Positions 8,076 to 17,605 of a stretch of 64,000 nt of DNA are shown here, piece by piece (within the stretch, counting starts at the first letter, position 1; the number at the start of each line of letters is the position of its first letter). A program made the position numbers and the translations under genes. The notes under the pieces are model-generated. The model saw only the letters and a program-made list of their open reading frames with translations. It did not search any database and was not told the origin of the DNA. The stretch comes from Devosia sp. Root685 (lineage in GTDB: Bacteria > Pseudomonadota > Alphaproteobacteria > Rhizobiales > Devosiaceae), in the NCBI RefSeq assembly GCF_001427875.1, contig NZ_LMHK01000001.1:1755228-1819227 (forward strand), in the 5' to 3' direction.

Positions 8076-9338
8076 TTAGCGCTTGAGCGTCTCGCCGATG
8101 CTTTCCACATCGGCAAGCCGGCTGATCGGGCCGATACCGGCCAGGGTCGGAGAGGAATTGGTGAAAATCTGCTCGGCGACTTCGCGGACGCGATGTGCCG
8201 TGATGCGATTGATCCGCTCGACCGTCTCGGCCATCGGAATGGGTCGGCCCCAGAGAATCTGCTGGCGCGCCAGCTGCCCGGCGCGAGCCGAAGGGCTTTC
8301 GAGCGACATCAGAAGGCCGGCGCGGATCTGGTTGCGCACGCGCGTCACTTCTTCGTCAGTGACGGTTTCAGCGGCCCGCAGAAGCTCGTCAAGCACCACC
8401 GGCACGAGTTCTGAAACCTCGTCCTCGCCCGTCGCCGCGGCAACGCCGAAGACGCCGCTATCGGCAAAGGCCCAGTGGAAAGCATAGACCGAATAGCAGA
8501 GACCACGCTTTTCGCGCACTTCCTGGAAGAGCCGCGAGCTCATGCCGCCACCGAGCACCGAAGCCAGCACCTGCGCGGCATAAAAACCGTCGGAATTATA
8601 GGCGCGCCCCTCGAAACCGAGAACGATATGGGCCTGCTCGTGATCGGAAATCAGCCGTTCCTGGCCGCCCTTATATTCGGCGCGCTGCGGCGCCGGAGCG
8701 CCGCTCGGGGCGAGATCGGCAAAGCGTTCCCTCGCGACCTGCACAAGGCCATCATGATCGACATTGCCGGCCGCGGCCATCACCATATGGTCGCCCACAT
8801 AGTTGCGGCGCATATATTTTCCGACCATTTCCGGCGAGAAGGCGCGAACCGAATCCACCGTGCCCAGAATGGTGCGACCGATGGGCTGGGAGGGATAGGC
8901 CGCTTCCTGGAAGAGGTCGAAGACATGGTCATCGGGATTGTCCCGCGCCGCGCCGATTTCCTGCACGATGACCTGTTTTTCGCGCGTCATCTCGCCTTCA
9001 TCGAAGGTCGAGTTCTGCAGAATGTCGGAGAGAATATCGGCCGCCAGCACCACGTCGTCCTTGAGCACACGGGCAAAGTAGCCGGTGTGCTCGATGGAGG
9101 TCGCCGCGTTGAGATCGCCGCCGACATTTTCGATCGCTTCAGCGATTTCGAGCGCCGTGCGCGTCTTGGTACCCTTGAAGGCCATGTGTTCGAGAAGGTG
9201 GGAAATGCCGTGCTCGGCCTTGCGCTCGGACCGCGCACCGGCCTTTACCCACACACCGATGGAGGCACTCTCCAGATGCGGCATGTCGTCGGTCAGCACC
9301 ACCATGCCGTTCTCGAGAGTCGTCGTTTGTACCGTCAC
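8076..9338 (-). CDS. M16 family zinc metallopeptidase (processing-peptidase-like)
   Basis: 420 aa. The inverted zinc motif HxxEH is HLLEH at residues 47-51, with the downstream glutamate region (EIAEAIENVGGDLNA) and the substrate-side segment EVREKRGLCYSVYAF. This architecture is that of the bacterial relatives of the mitochondrial processing peptidase beta subunit, widespread in Alphaproteobacteria. I chose a GTG start (MTVQTTTLENG) because AGGAGG sits six bases upstream and the sequence before it has no family similarity; the open frame runs 39 codons further. It lies just downstream of thrC, a conserved alphaproteobacterial pairing. Confidence 0.95.
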   Translation of the reverse strand: MTVQTTTLENGMVVLTDDMPHLESASIGVWVKAGARSERKAEHGISHLLEHMAFKGTKTRTALEIAEAIENVGGDLNAATSIEHTGYFARVLKDDVVLAADILSDILQNSTFDEGEMTREKQVIVQEIGAARDNPDDHVFDLFQEAAYPSQPIGRTILGTVDSVRAFSPEMVGKYMRRNYVGDHMVMAAAGNVDHDGLVQVARERFADLAPSGAPAPQRAEYKGGQERLISDHEQAHIVLGFEGRAYNSDGFYAAQVLASVLGGGMSSRLFQEVREKRGLCYSVYAFHWAFADSGVFGVAAATGEDEVSELVPVVLDELLRAAETVTDEEVTRVRNQIRAGLLMSLESPSARAGQLARQQILWGRPIPMAETVERINRITAHRVREVAEQIFTNSSPTLAGIGPISRLADVESIGETLKR

Positions 9339-9402
9339 ACTCGTCCTCCTGAACCGGCGGCGGGGTTTGCATACCCCTTCCGCCCAGGCCCGTTTGTCGT
9401 CT

Positions 9403-10797
9403 TCAGGCCGCGCGGGTGCGCGTCCCGATGAAGTTTTCCAGGACGCGCTGGTCATTGGCCAACACGTCGACCCGTTCGGGCCGTTGATAGAGATCGCTGA
9501 GCCAGCCCGGCAGAGCCGGCTCGATACCCGAAGCCGCTTTCACGGCGGCCGGGAATTTGGCGGGATGCGCCGTTGCCAATGTAATCATCGGTTCGGGCCC
9601 GCGCGAGAGGCTGCGCGCCACGCTGACGCCGACCGCCGTATGTGGATCGAGCAGGTATTGAGACTGGGCCCAGGTGTCGGCAATGGTCTTGCCCGTCGTC
9701 TCTTCGCCCGAGGTGCCGGCAGCAAATTCTGCCCGAATGGCCGATATCGACTTTTCCGGCAGATCGAACCCGCGCGACTGTTTCAGCGCAGCCATCATAC
9801 GCGAGACCGCGTCGGCATCACGGCCGGCGCTTTCGAACAGCAGGCGCTCGAAATTGGAGGAGATCTGAATATCCATCGATGGGCTGATGGTCGGCGCCAC
9901 GCCGGTCATTTCATAGCGGCCCGTATCGAGCGTCCGGCGCAGAATGTCGTTGGCATTGGTGGCGATCACCAGCTTTTCGATAGGCAGACCCATGCGCTTG
10001 GCGCAATAACCGGCGAAGATGTCACCAAAGTTGCCGGTCGGAACCGTGAAGCTCACCTTGCGATGCGGCGCGCCGAGCGAAACAGCAGCGACGAAATAAT
10101 AGACGATCTGGGCGACGATGCGGCCCCAGTTGATCGAATTGACGCCGGAAAGACGCACGGAATCGCGGAAGGCATGATTGTTGAACATGGCTTTCACCGC
10201 GTCCTGGCAATCGTCGAACGTGCCTTCGAGCGCGATGTTGTGAACATTGGCATCGAGCACCGTCGTCATCTGCCGGCGTTGCACTTCCGAGGTGCGCCCA
10301 AGCGGGTGCAGGATGAAAATGTCGGTCGTGTCGCGGCCGCGGAAGGCTTCGATGGCCGCCGAACCGGTATCGCCCGAGGTCGCGCCGACAATGGTCGCGC
10401 GCAGGCCCCTCTCGGTCAGGATGTGATCCATGGTGCGGCTGAGGAACTGCATCGCCACGTCTTTGAACGCGAGCGTCGGGCCATGGAAGAGTTCGAGCAC
10501 GAAATGATTGGTTTCGATCTCGACAAGCGGGGTCACCGAGGGGTGACGGAAGCTCTGATAGGCGCCGTCGATGATCGAGCGCAGCTTGGCCGCGGGGATT
10601 TCGTCGCCGGTGAAGCGCGAAATGATTTCGTAGGCCACATCGGCATAGGACTTGCCGGCAAGAGCGGCGATTTCATCGTGGCTGAGTTGCGGCCAAACCT
10701 GCGGAACATAGAGGCCGCCATCGGAGGCCAGGCCCGCGAGGACCGCATCGGAGAAGCCAAGCGCCGGCGCCTGGCCGCGCGTCGAAACAAACTGCAT
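9403..10797 (-). CDS. thrC: Threonine synthase
   Basis: Converts O-phosphohomoserine to threonine with PLP. The 464-aa length and MQFVSTRGQAPALGF start are those of the long threonine synthase group found in Proteobacteria and fungi. The PLP lysine is Lys112 in HGPTLAFKDVAMQ, and the phosphate-binding loop is SGDTGSAA. It follows the SURF1 gene by about 80 nt and precedes the M16 peptidase by 64 nt. I see no leader peptide or attenuator in the upstream gap. Confidence 0.98.
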   Translation of the reverse strand: MQFVSTRGQAPALGFSDAVLAGLASDGGLYVPQVWPQLSHDEIAALAGKSYADVAYEIISRFTGDEIPAAKLRSIIDGAYQSFRHPSVTPLVEIETNHFVLELFHGPTLAFKDVAMQFLSRTMDHILTERGLRATIVGATSGDTGSAAIEAFRGRDTTDIFILHPLGRTSEVQRRQMTTVLDANVHNIALEGTFDDCQDAVKAMFNNHAFRDSVRLSGVNSINWGRIVAQIVYYFVAAVSLGAPHRKVSFTVPTGNFGDIFAGYCAKRMGLPIEKLVIATNANDILRRTLDTGRYEMTGVAPTISPSMDIQISSNFERLLFESAGRDADAVSRMMAALKQSRGFDLPEKSISAIRAEFAAGTSGEETTGKTIADTWAQSQYLLDPHTAVGVSVARSLSRGPEPMITLATAHPAKFPAAVKAASGIEPALPGWLSDLYQRPERVDVLANDQRVLENFIGTRTRAA

Positions 10798-10876
10798 CGG
10801 AGGGGAAGGCCCTTCTAGAATTGTTGCAACCTAGTGAATGCGGCGGCTGACCGCAAGGTTTTGCCTCGGCTCAGCC

Positions 10877-11644
10877 TCAAGGGCCACTGGCCGGCCGCTT
10901 TGCCTGCCGGGTGAGCCAGAAGCCGAGCATGACCACGGCGACAATGGCAAAGCCATACCAGGTCAGGGCATAGCCGAAATGATTGTTGGGAAAGCTGACT
11001 ACGGTTTCGCCGGCCTGCGGCAGTTCCCCGGCGGGGCCGGCGGGCAGATCGACATAGAAAGGTGCGATCGGGGCCAAGGCCGGGTCCACCATCTTGGCCA
11101 GCCGCGCAGGGTCACGCACCCACTCGATGCGATTGGACATATCCGGTTCCGGGGTCATCATCCCCGCCGCCTCGGGCATCCGGAACAGGCCAGCAATGGT
11201 CACTATCCCCGGATCTTCGCCATGGAGATCACCGAGCGCGGCGGTCTCCTGATATTGCTGGGGCACGAAACCGCGATTGACGAAGACCGTGCCACCGTCC
11301 TGCAATGCGAAGGGTGTCATCACCCAATAACCCGGCCCGGCATGCTGACCTTTGGGATCGGAAAGGCTGGTGAAGACCGTCATGGTCTGGGTGTAGCGAT
11401 AGGCCCCTGTCAGCTCGACCGGCTGATAGACGAGGTCCTCTACCGGCAGGTTGGCCCAGCTTTCCTTGGGCGGGACCGGGATAGGTGCCGCCGTCAGGCG
11501 TGCATCGACCGCTGCGACCAGCGCCTCCTTTTCGGCCAGGCGATGCATTTGCCAGGAGCCGAGGAAGACGCAAACCGCCGCCAGAGCCAGCATGAGAACT
11601 GCAAAGATCCAATCGCTGAGGCGAAGGCGCGCAAAGGGGTTCAT
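10877..11644 (-). CDS. SURF1 family cytochrome oxidase assembly protein
   Basis: 255 aa with one transmembrane helix near the N-terminus (DWIFAVLMLALAAVCVFLGSWQMHRL) and one near the C-terminus, enclosing a periplasmic domain, the standard SURF1/Shy1 topology. The GSWQMHRLAEKEALV and VNRGFVP motifs are diagnostic. SURF1 helps insert heme a into subunit I of aa3-type oxidases, which fits its position downstream of the cta cluster. Its ATG overlaps the stop of the DUF983 gene by four bases (ATGA). Confidence 0.96.
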   Translation of the reverse strand: MNPFARLRLSDWIFAVLMLALAAVCVFLGSWQMHRLAEKEALVAAVDARLTAAPIPVPPKESWANLPVEDLVYQPVELTGAYRYTQTMTVFTSLSDPKGQHAGPGYWVMTPFALQDGGTVFVNRGFVPQQYQETAALGDLHGEDPGIVTIAGLFRMPEAAGMMTPEPDMSNRIEWVRDPARLAKMVDPALAPIAPFYVDLPAGPAGELPQAGETVVSFPNNHFGYALTWYGFAIVAVVMLGFWLTRQAKRPASGP

Positions 11645-11994
11645 TGGTGGCCCTCATGAGCATCGTGGCGATATTGGAGATTGACCAGCACGCCCTTGAA
11701 GGGCGGCAACAGGGCCAGCGATAGCAGCAGCGTCGTCGGGATCCAGAGAACCAGATGCATCCATGGCGCGATCGGCACCAGCGCCCCGGTGATCAGCGCA
11801 AGCATGACGACCAATGGGGCGACGAGGAAGATCACGAACACCGCCGGACCATCGCCGCTATCGGCAAACTTGAGATCGAGACCGCATGTTTCGCAGCTTT
11901 GGGCCACCTTCAGGTAGCCGGAAAACAGCTTTCCCTCGCCGCAACGCGGGCAGCGGCAGAGCAGACCGGCAAGAACAGGATTTGGCTGGCTCAT
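11641..11994 (-). CDS. DUF983 small membrane protein
   Basis: 117 aa. The N-terminus carries two CxxC pairs (LLCRCPRCGEGKLF and SCETCGLDL), probably a zinc ribbon, followed by two transmembrane helices. DUF983 genes are commonly found next to cytochrome oxidase assembly genes in Alphaproteobacteria; no function is established. Start MSQPNPVLAG is chosen over an upstream in-frame Met because the added residues look non-conserved. A terminator separates it from ctaE upstream. Confidence 0.92.
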   Translation of the reverse strand: MSQPNPVLAGLLCRCPRCGEGKLFSGYLKVAQSCETCGLDLKFADSGDGPAVFVIFLVAPLVVMLALITGALVPIAPWMHLVLWIPTTLLLSLALLPPFKGVLVNLQYRHDAHEGHQ

Positions 11995-12009
11995 AGGGTC
12001 CCGAGAAGC

Positions 12010-12037
12010 AAAAAGGGGCGCAGCCATGCCGCGCCCC
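12010..12037 (-). terminator. Rho-independent terminator after ctaE
   Basis: On the minus strand: stem GGGGCGC / GCGCCCC with a 9-nt loop, then TTTTT. It lies 19 bases past the ctaE stop and 15 bases before the DUF983 start, so the DUF983-SURF1 genes depend on read-through or on a promoter overlapping the end of this hairpin. Confidence 0.8.
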
Positions 12038-12056
12038 ATATTCACTATGCCTGTGC

Positions 12057-12893
12057 CTAGTGGCTCAGGGATACGCCCCAGCTGCCCCAGACATAGATCG
12101 AGGCAAAGAGGAAGAGCCAGACCACGTCCACGAAGTGCCAGTACCAGGCGGCAAATTCGAAGCCCAGGTGACGCTCGGGGGTGAAATCACCCCGCTCGGC
12201 GCGGATCAGGCAGACGGCGAGGAAAATCGTGCCGATGATGACGTGGAAGCCGTGGAAACCCGTCGCCATGAAGAAGGTGGCGCCATAGAGGTTGCCCGAG
12301 AACGAGAACCCGGCATGGGTGTATTCGAGATACTGCACATAGGAGAACAGCACGCCGAGCGCCACGGTGAGGGCAAGACCCCAGCGCAGACCCTGGCGAT
12401 CGTTTTCAAGCAGCGCGTGGTGCGCCCACGTCACGGTCGTGCCCGAAGTGAGCAGGATCAGCGTATTGAACAGCGGCAGGTGGAAGGGGTCGAACAGCTC
12501 GATGCCGGTCGGGGGCCAATGGCCGCCGGTAAAGGCGACGCGGGCATATTGCTCGACGTCGTCGAAGCGGAAGAAGCCGTCGAAATAGGCCCAGAACCAG
12601 GCAACGAAGAACATCACTTCCGAAGCGATGAACAGCATCATGCCATAGCGGTGATGCATCTGCACGACCGGGGTATGGCTGACCCCGTCATTGGCTTCCT
12701 TCACCACATCCGCCCACCAGGCGTAGAAGGAATAGATCACACCGGCGAGGCCCATGAAGAATAGCCAGGGCGTCCACTGCTTCATGAAGAAGACGGCGCC
12801 CACCATCATGACCAGCACCGCGGCCGACATCACGAATGGCCAGGGTGACGGCTCTACCATGTGGTAGTCATGGTTCTTTTCAATGGCGGCCAT
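12057..12893 (-). CDS. ctaE: Cytochrome c oxidase subunit III
   Basis: 278 aa with seven predicted transmembrane segments. Signatures include HMVEPSPWPF near the N-terminus, SEVMFFVAWFWAYF, TGFHGFHVIIGT and the C-terminal WHFVDVVWLFLF, all typical of aa3-type subunit III. It begins two bases after the ctaG stop, as in other alphaproteobacterial cta operons, and is the last gene before a strong terminator. Confidence 0.98.
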   Translation of the reverse strand: MAAIEKNHDYHMVEPSPWPFVMSAAVLVMMVGAVFFMKQWTPWLFFMGLAGVIYSFYAWWADVVKEANDGVSHTPVVQMHHRYGMMLFIASEVMFFVAWFWAYFDGFFRFDDVEQYARVAFTGGHWPPTGIELFDPFHLPLFNTLILLTSGTTVTWAHHALLENDRQGLRWGLALTVALGVLFSYVQYLEYTHAGFSFSGNLYGATFFMATGFHGFHVIIGTIFLAVCLIRAERGDFTPERHLGFEFAAWYWHFVDVVWLFLFASIYVWGSWGVSLSH

Positions 12894-12895
12894 GT

Positions 12896-13459
12896 TCAGC
12901 TTCCCTCATTGTCTGAAGCGTAGAAGGTATAAGAGAGCGTAATCTCTTTGATGGTTTTGAGTTCGTGGTTCTGGTCGATATCGGGATCGACGAAGAACAC
13001 GATCGGCATTTCCACCGTTTCGCCCGGCTGTAGGGTCTGCTCGGTGAAGCAGAAGCACTCGATCTTGTTGAAGTAGACGCCGGCCTTTTCGGGCACGACG
13101 TTGAAGATCGCCTGCCCGGTGAGCGGCTTGTCGGAATTATTGGTGGCGATGTAGTTGACCGTATCGACGCGACCGATCTGGTCGGTGATCGCGGCGGCCG
13201 GCTTCACGGTCCAGTTGAGGCTATGCTCGATATTGACGTCGAAGCGCACTTTCATCTCGCGGGCGATGACGCCCTTGGGATTGGCTTCGGCGGTCTGCGT
13301 GGTGCCGCCATAGCCGGTCACCTGGCAGAAAAGCTGGTAGAGCGGCACGGACGCAAAAGCGAGGCCGACCATGCCGACGGCGACGCCCATAAGCGTCAAG
13401 CCGACGCGGCGATTGCGCTTTTCGGCATTGGGATGCGTGGTTTCGGCGGTGAGCGTCAT
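12896..13459 (-). CDS. ctaG: Cytochrome c oxidase assembly protein CtaG (Cox11)
   Basis: Delivers copper to CuB of subunit I. The 187-aa protein has one N-terminal transmembrane helix (VGLTLMGVAVGMVGLAF) followed by a periplasmic immunoglobulin-like domain. The copper-binding motif is KIECFCFTEQTL, and NKIECFC plus PVVFFVDP-type segments are family hallmarks. The gene overlaps coxF in an ATGA and precedes ctaE by two bases. Confidence 0.97.
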   Translation of the reverse strand: MTLTAETTHPNAEKRNRRVGLTLMGVAVGMVGLAFASVPLYQLFCQVTGYGGTTQTAEANPKGVIAREMKVRFDVNIEHSLNWTVKPAAAITDQIGRVDTVNYIATNNSDKPLTGQAIFNVVPEKAGVYFNKIECFCFTEQTLQPGETVEMPIVFFVDPDIDQNHELKTIKEITLSYTFYASDNEGS

Positions 13460-13641
13460 CAGAGCCCCCGATCGAACAGCGCCGGGCCCATCTTGACGAT
13501 GGTCAGCACGTAAAAGGTCAGCGCAAAGAGCGCGAGGGCGCCGGCCAGCGCAATGGAGCGGCGACGGCGAACGCGCTTCAGCGTTTCGGCGGCCTGGTCT
13601 TCAGGAGGCATGGTTTCAAGCGCCTGGTTTTTCTCGGTCAT
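13459..13641 (-). CDS. coxF: Small CoxF-like protein of the oxidase cluster
   Basis: 60 aa. The N-terminus is hydrophilic and the second half is a single transmembrane helix ([22 protein letters not shown]). Position between ctaB and ctaG, size and topology match CoxF of alphaproteobacterial oxidase operons. Both ends overlap neighbours by ATGA-type junctions, indicating coupled translation. Its role in oxidase biogenesis is not established. Confidence 0.8.
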   Translation of the reverse strand: MTEKNQALETMPPEDQAAETLKRVRRRRSIALAGALALFALTFYVLTIVKMGPALFDRGL

Positions 13642-14573
13642 GACCAGAACCCACCGAGGCGCGCAATGAAGCTGTCCGTAAGAAGGCCAAGGAAAAGCAC
13701 GAAGAGATAGCTCAGCGAATAGGTGAAGAGACGACGCGCGGCCTTGCGCATGTCGACATTGGTCGGCGCGCGCAGCAAGCGCACCGCCAGATAGACAAAG
13801 CATGCGCCCGTGATGGCGGCGACGGCGCCGTAAATCCAGCCACCCGTACCGAGATAGACCGGCACGAAGGCGGAGACGGCGAGGATGACCGAATAAACGA
13901 AAATCTGGCGCTTGGTGGAGGCTTCGCCCGCAACATTGGGCATCATCGGAATGCCGGCGGCGGCGTAATCACCCTGCTTATAGAGCGCCAGCGCCCAGAA
14001 ATGCGGCGGGGTCCAGAGGAAGACGATGAGGAAGAGCGCGAGGCTTTCGAGAGAGATTGTTCCGGTCACAGCGGCCCAGCCGATCATGGTGGGGAAAGCG
14101 CCGGCCGCGCCACCGATGACGATGTTCTGCGGCGTCGAGCGCTTGAGCCAGATCGTGTAGACCACGGCATAAAAGAAGATGGTGAAAGCCAGCAGCCCGC
14201 CAGCGACCCAATTGGTCGCAAGGCCGAGGAGGGCCACCGAAAAGCCCGAGAGAACGAGGCCAAAGGTGAGCGCCTCGCCCGAGGAAATCCGGCCGGCCGG
14301 AATGGGCCGGTTCTGCGTGCGGCTCATGATGGCATCGATATCGGCATCGTACCACATGTTGAGCGCGCCCGAGGCGCCGCCGCCGATGGCGATGCAGACA
14401 ATGGCGATGAGGCCGACGACCGGATTGATACCGCCCGGAGCCACCAGCATGCCCACAAGGGCGGTAAACACCACCAGCGACATGACACGAGGTTTCAGCA
14501 GCGCGAGGTAGTCTTCTACCCGCGCCTCGCCTGCCAAAGCAGGCATCCTCTTGCTGTCGTCGATATAGGTCAC
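13638..14573 (-). CDS. ctaB: Heme o synthase (protoheme IX farnesyltransferase)
   Basis: Farnesylates heme b to heme o, the precursor of heme a for this oxidase. The 311-aa integral membrane protein of the UbiA family has the two Asp-rich motifs [19 protein letters not shown] and the later [20 protein letters not shown] loop. A GTG start ([10 protein letters not shown]) is used, with AAGGA about eight bases upstream; an alternative ATG nine codons later lacks a spaced ribosome site. It follows ctaD by 61 nt. Confidence 0.97.
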   Translation of the reverse strand: MTYIDDSKRMPALAGEARVEDYLALLKPRVMSLVVFTALVGMLVAPGGINPVVGLIAIVCIAIGGGASGALNMWYDADIDAIMSRTQNRPIPAGRISSGEALTFGLVLSGFSVALLGLATNWVAGGLLAFTIFFYAVVYTIWLKRSTPQNIVIGGAAGAFPTMIGWAAVTGTISLESLALFLIVFLWTPPHFWALALYKQGDYAAAGIPMMPNVAGEASTKRQIFVYSVILAVSAFVPVYLGTGGWIYGAVAAITGACFVYLAVRLLRAPTNVDMRKAARRLFTYSLSYLFVLFLGLLTDSFIARLGGFWS

Positions 14574-14634
14574 TGGACTGTCCTTACTGTGCGGACCGCA
14601 CTAAAGCGCGATCCGCTGATCTTGTCGCCGCGAC

Positions 14635-16332
14635 TTAATGCGCGTTGGTCGAATCGATCTTGGGCAGGGTCGAGAACTGGTGGAACGGCGGCGGAGAGCT
14701 CAGCGTCCATTCCAGTGTCGTTGCGCCATCGCCCCACGGATTGTCGCCGGCCGGGCGCTTCTTGCGGCTGGCTTCCCAGGTTGCATAGAAGAAGATGATC
14801 ATTGCAACGAAGGTCACGTAGTAGCCGATGGAGGACACGCGGTTCCACAGCGTAAAGGCATCCGGATAGTCGATGTAACGACGCGGCATGCCAGCAAGAC
14901 CGAGGAAGTGCTGCGGGAAGAAGATCAGGTTCACGCCGACGAACATGGTCCAGAAGTGCAGCTTGCCCAGGAACTCGTTGTACATGTAGCCGAACATCTT
15001 TGGGTACCAGTAGTACCAGCCCGCAAAGATCGAGAACACGGCGCCGAGCGAGAGCACGTAGTGGAAGTGCGCCACGACGTAATAGGTGTCGTGAAGGGCA
15101 CGGTCGGCACCGGCATTGGCGAGCACCACACCGGTCACACCACCAACGGTGAACAGGAAGATGAAGCCGATGGCCCAGAGCATGGGCAGGCGGAAGGTGA
15201 TCGAGCCGCCCCACATGGTGGCGATCCAGGAGAAGATCTTCACGCCCGTCGGCACGGCAATGACCATGGTGGCGGCAACGAAATAGCGCTGCACGTCAAG
15301 GCTGAGGCCGGTCGTGTACATATGGTGCGCCCACACGACGAAACCGACAAAACCGATGGCGACCATTGCATAGGCCATAGCCATGTAGCCGAAGATCGGC
15401 TTGCGGCTGAAGGTCGAGACGATGTGCGACACGATGCCGAAGCCCGGCAGGATCATGATGTAGACTTCGGGGTGACCGAAGAACCAGAACAGGTGCTGGA
15501 AGAGGACGGGGTCACCGCCACCTTCGGGCGCAAAGAAGGTCGTGCCGAAATTGCGATCGGTCAGCAGCATGGTGATGGCGCCAGCCAGAACCGGCAGAGC
15601 CAGGAGCAGCAGGAACGCCGTCACCAGCACCGACCAGGCAAAGAGCGGCATCTTGTGAATGGTCATGCCCGGAGCGCGCATGTTGAGGATCGTGGTGATC
15701 AGGTTGATCGCGCCAAGGATCGAGCTGACGCCCGCAACGTGCAGCGAGAGAATGGCGAAGTCCATGGCCGGGCCGGGGTGACCCACGGTCGAAAGTGGCG
15801 GATAGACGGTCCAGCCACCACCAAAACCGGTCGAACCCGGCGCACCTTCAAAGAAAAGGCTCATCAGCAAGAGGATGAACGCCACCGGCAGCAGCCAGAA
15901 GGCGATGTTGTTGATGCGCGGGAAAGCGGTATCGGGCGCACCCACCATCAGCGGAGCGAAATAGTTGGCAAAGCCGCCCATGGTCGCGGGCATGACCATG
16001 AAGAACACCATGATCAGGGCGTGGGCGGTGGTGAAGACGTTGAACATCTGCTTGCCGGCATCGATCGAGCCTGACGGATCGGAGATGCCATAGACCATGG
16101 ACGCAAGGCCATGGAAAATCTGAATGCCCGGCTCCTGCAGCTCCATGCGCATGAAGCCCGAGAGCAGGCCGCCGATGATACCGGCGATGATCGAGAACAC
16201 GAGATACATGATCCCGATGTCCTTGTGATTGGTGGACAGAACCCAGCGCCGCCAGCCCGTGGGCGTATGGTGGTCGTGCGCGGCGTGGTCATGCCCGGTG
16301 GCATGGGCCTCGAGGTTTGCTGTTTGCGACAT
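14635..16332 (-). CDS. ctaD: Cytochrome c oxidase subunit I
   Basis: 565 aa, twelve predicted transmembrane helices. Heme and CuB ligands are visible: [10 protein letters not shown] for low-spin heme, [16 protein letters not shown] (CuB His with the Tyr of the cross-link), [10 protein letters not shown] (the CuB His pair) and [10 protein letters not shown] (heme a3 and heme a His). The proton-channel motifs mark it as A-type aa3 oxidase. The start has GGGAG nine bases upstream. It sits 20 bases after ctaC. Confidence 0.99.
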   Translation of the reverse strand: MSQTANLEAHATGHDHAAHDHHTPTGWRRWVLSTNHKDIGIMYLVFSIIAGIIGGLLSGFMRMELQEPGIQIFHGLASMVYGISDPSGSIDAGKQMFNVFTTAHALIMVFFMVMPATMGGFANYFAPLMVGAPDTAFPRINNIAFWLLPVAFILLLMSLFFEGAPGSTGFGGGWTVYPPLSTVGHPGPAMDFAILSLHVAGVSSILGAINLITTILNMRAPGMTIHKMPLFAWSVLVTAFLLLLALPVLAGAITMLLTDRNFGTTFFAPEGGGDPVLFQHLFWFFGHPEVYIMILPGFGIVSHIVSTFSRKPIFGYMAMAYAMVAIGFVGFVVWAHHMYTTGLSLDVQRYFVAATMVIAVPTGVKIFSWIATMWGGSITFRLPMLWAIGFIFLFTVGGVTGVVLANAGADRALHDTYYVVAHFHYVLSLGAVFSIFAGWYYWYPKMFGYMYNEFLGKLHFWTMFVGVNLIFFPQHFLGLAGMPRRYIDYPDAFTLWNRVSSIGYYVTFVAMIIFFYATWEASRKKRPAGDNPWGDGATTLEWTLSSPPPFHQFSTLPKIDSTNAH

Positions 16333-16352
16333 TATAGTCTCCCCTGACCCTA

Positions 16353-17282
16353 TTACTGAATAGCCGGCAGCACGGCGACGGCGCTGGCATAGTCACGGCT
16401 TTCCTTGAAGGCCGTGATGAAGGCTTGATATTCTTCGGCGGTGACGACGCGCACGGCGATCGGCATGAAGGCATGGTCCTTGCCGCACAGTTCCGAACAC
16501 TGGCCATAGAAGAGGCCGGTTTCGCGCGAGTTGAACCAGGTTTCATTGAGGCGGCCCGGCACGGCGTCGATCTTGATGCCGAAGGAAGGAACCGCAAAAG
16601 CGTGGATCACGCCCGAGGGGCTCGAGGTCACCTGCATGCGCACGGTGGTATCGACCGGCACGATAAGTTCATTGTCCACGGCCAGGAGGCGCGGCTGGTT
16701 GGGCTTGACCGTCTGGACGTAGCTGTCGACGGCGGCACCAAGAATATTGGAGTCGAAGGCAACGCCTTCATCGACATATTCATAGTTCCAGTACCACTGT
16801 TCGCCCGAGGCCTTGACGGTGACGGAGGCGGCCGGAACTTCGACTTCGCCGAACGAGAAGATATTGGCGCCGAGATATTTGCGCTCGCCATCCGGCGTCG
16901 TCAGCTGGTCGGACAACACGCCGAAGGACGGGATGGCGATAATGATCAAAACAACGATCGGCAGGACCGTCCAAACGATTTCGATCAGCGTATTATGCGT
17001 GAAACGCGCCGGCACGGGATTGGCCTTGGCGTTGAAGCGCACGACGATCACGATAAGCAGTGCAAGCACGAAGAGCACGATAAGCGTAATCGTCCACATC
17101 AGCGGACCATCGTGGAAAGCCACGATCGAATCCATGATCGGCGTAACCGATTGCTGCAGGTGGAACTGGCCCGGCTCCGGATGGCCCTTACCGATTTCCT
17201 GGGCGGAAGCGAAAGCGGGCATTAGCGCCAGCATGGCCGTCGCGGCGGCACCCAACTTCCTCACGAACTGACCGGTCACCAT
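16353..17282 (-). CDS. ctaC: Cytochrome c oxidase subunit II
   Basis: 309 aa: signal peptide ending ASAQE, two transmembrane helices, then the periplasmic CuA domain. CuA ligands are [11 protein letters not shown] and [14 protein letters not shown] (Cys-x3-Cys, His, Met). Electrons from cytochrome c enter here. No C-terminal heme c domain is present, so this is aa3 rather than caa3. I chose [11 protein letters not shown] as start; the open frame continues 32 codons upstream without signal-peptide character. It is the first gene of the oxidase operon, and a 323-nt gap holds its promoter. Confidence 0.98.
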   Translation of the reverse strand: MVTGQFVRKLGAAATAMLALMPAFASAQEIGKGHPEPGQFHLQQSVTPIMDSIVAFHDGPLMWTITLIVLFVLALLIVIVVRFNAKANPVPARFTHNTLIEIVWTVLPIVVLIIIAIPSFGVLSDQLTTPDGERKYLGANIFSFGEVEVPAASVTVKASGEQWYWNYEYVDEGVAFDSNILGAAVDSYVQTVKPNQPRLLAVDNELIVPVDTTVRMQVTSSPSGVIHAFAVPSFGIKIDAVPGRLNETWFNSRETGLFYGQCSELCGKDHAFMPIAVRVVTAEEYQAFITAFKESRDYASAVAVLPAIQ

Positions 17283-17605
17283 AAACCCCCTGTTAACCAA
17301 TTCTGGTGCGCACACCGAGAAAGAGAGTGGAAAACAGCGGCATAGCTCACGCCGCCCCGACTCAACCTCGGAGCGCAAAACTCGAATTTGACCTAAATCA
17401 CATTGCTTGGACCGAGTCTATCGCGGCGTCGCACACTTCCGCACTGTTTAAAACTGGACAAAATCGGACGCCTTTGCCTCAAGCGCGCCGCAGTTTCGCT
17501 GCCAGATCGCTTCAACCACGCCTTTGGTTGACAGGCCTTTGCGGATAACCCAAACAGGTCCCAAACGCCCCGCGCCCGCAATTCGGCAGGAGACGAACAA
17601 GAGTG
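17283..17605. other. Intergenic region between ctaC and ialB (divergent promoters)
   Basis: No coding potential is convincing here. The minus-strand promoter of the oxidase operon and the plus-strand promoter of ialB must lie in it. A perfect TTGACA hexamer is at 17528-17533 on the plus strand, but I find no good -10 at the right distance. An FNR/FixK-like half-site pair is at 17388-17401, listed separately. Confidence 0.6.
17388..17401. promoter_or_regulatory. Candidate FNR/FixK-type box upstream of ctaC
   Basis: TTGAC-CTAA-ATCAC matches the TTGAT-N4-ATCAA consensus at eight of ten specified bases. It lies about 105 bp upstream of the ctaC start. Control of oxidases by FNR/FixK proteins is established in Alphaproteobacteria, but this single imperfect match is only suggestive. 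Confidence 0.35.

Noticed and set aside
14638..16074. Long plus-strand open frame (478 codons) rich in His/Glu/Arg
   Set aside because: Antisense of ctaD; a typical high-GC shadow with no family character.
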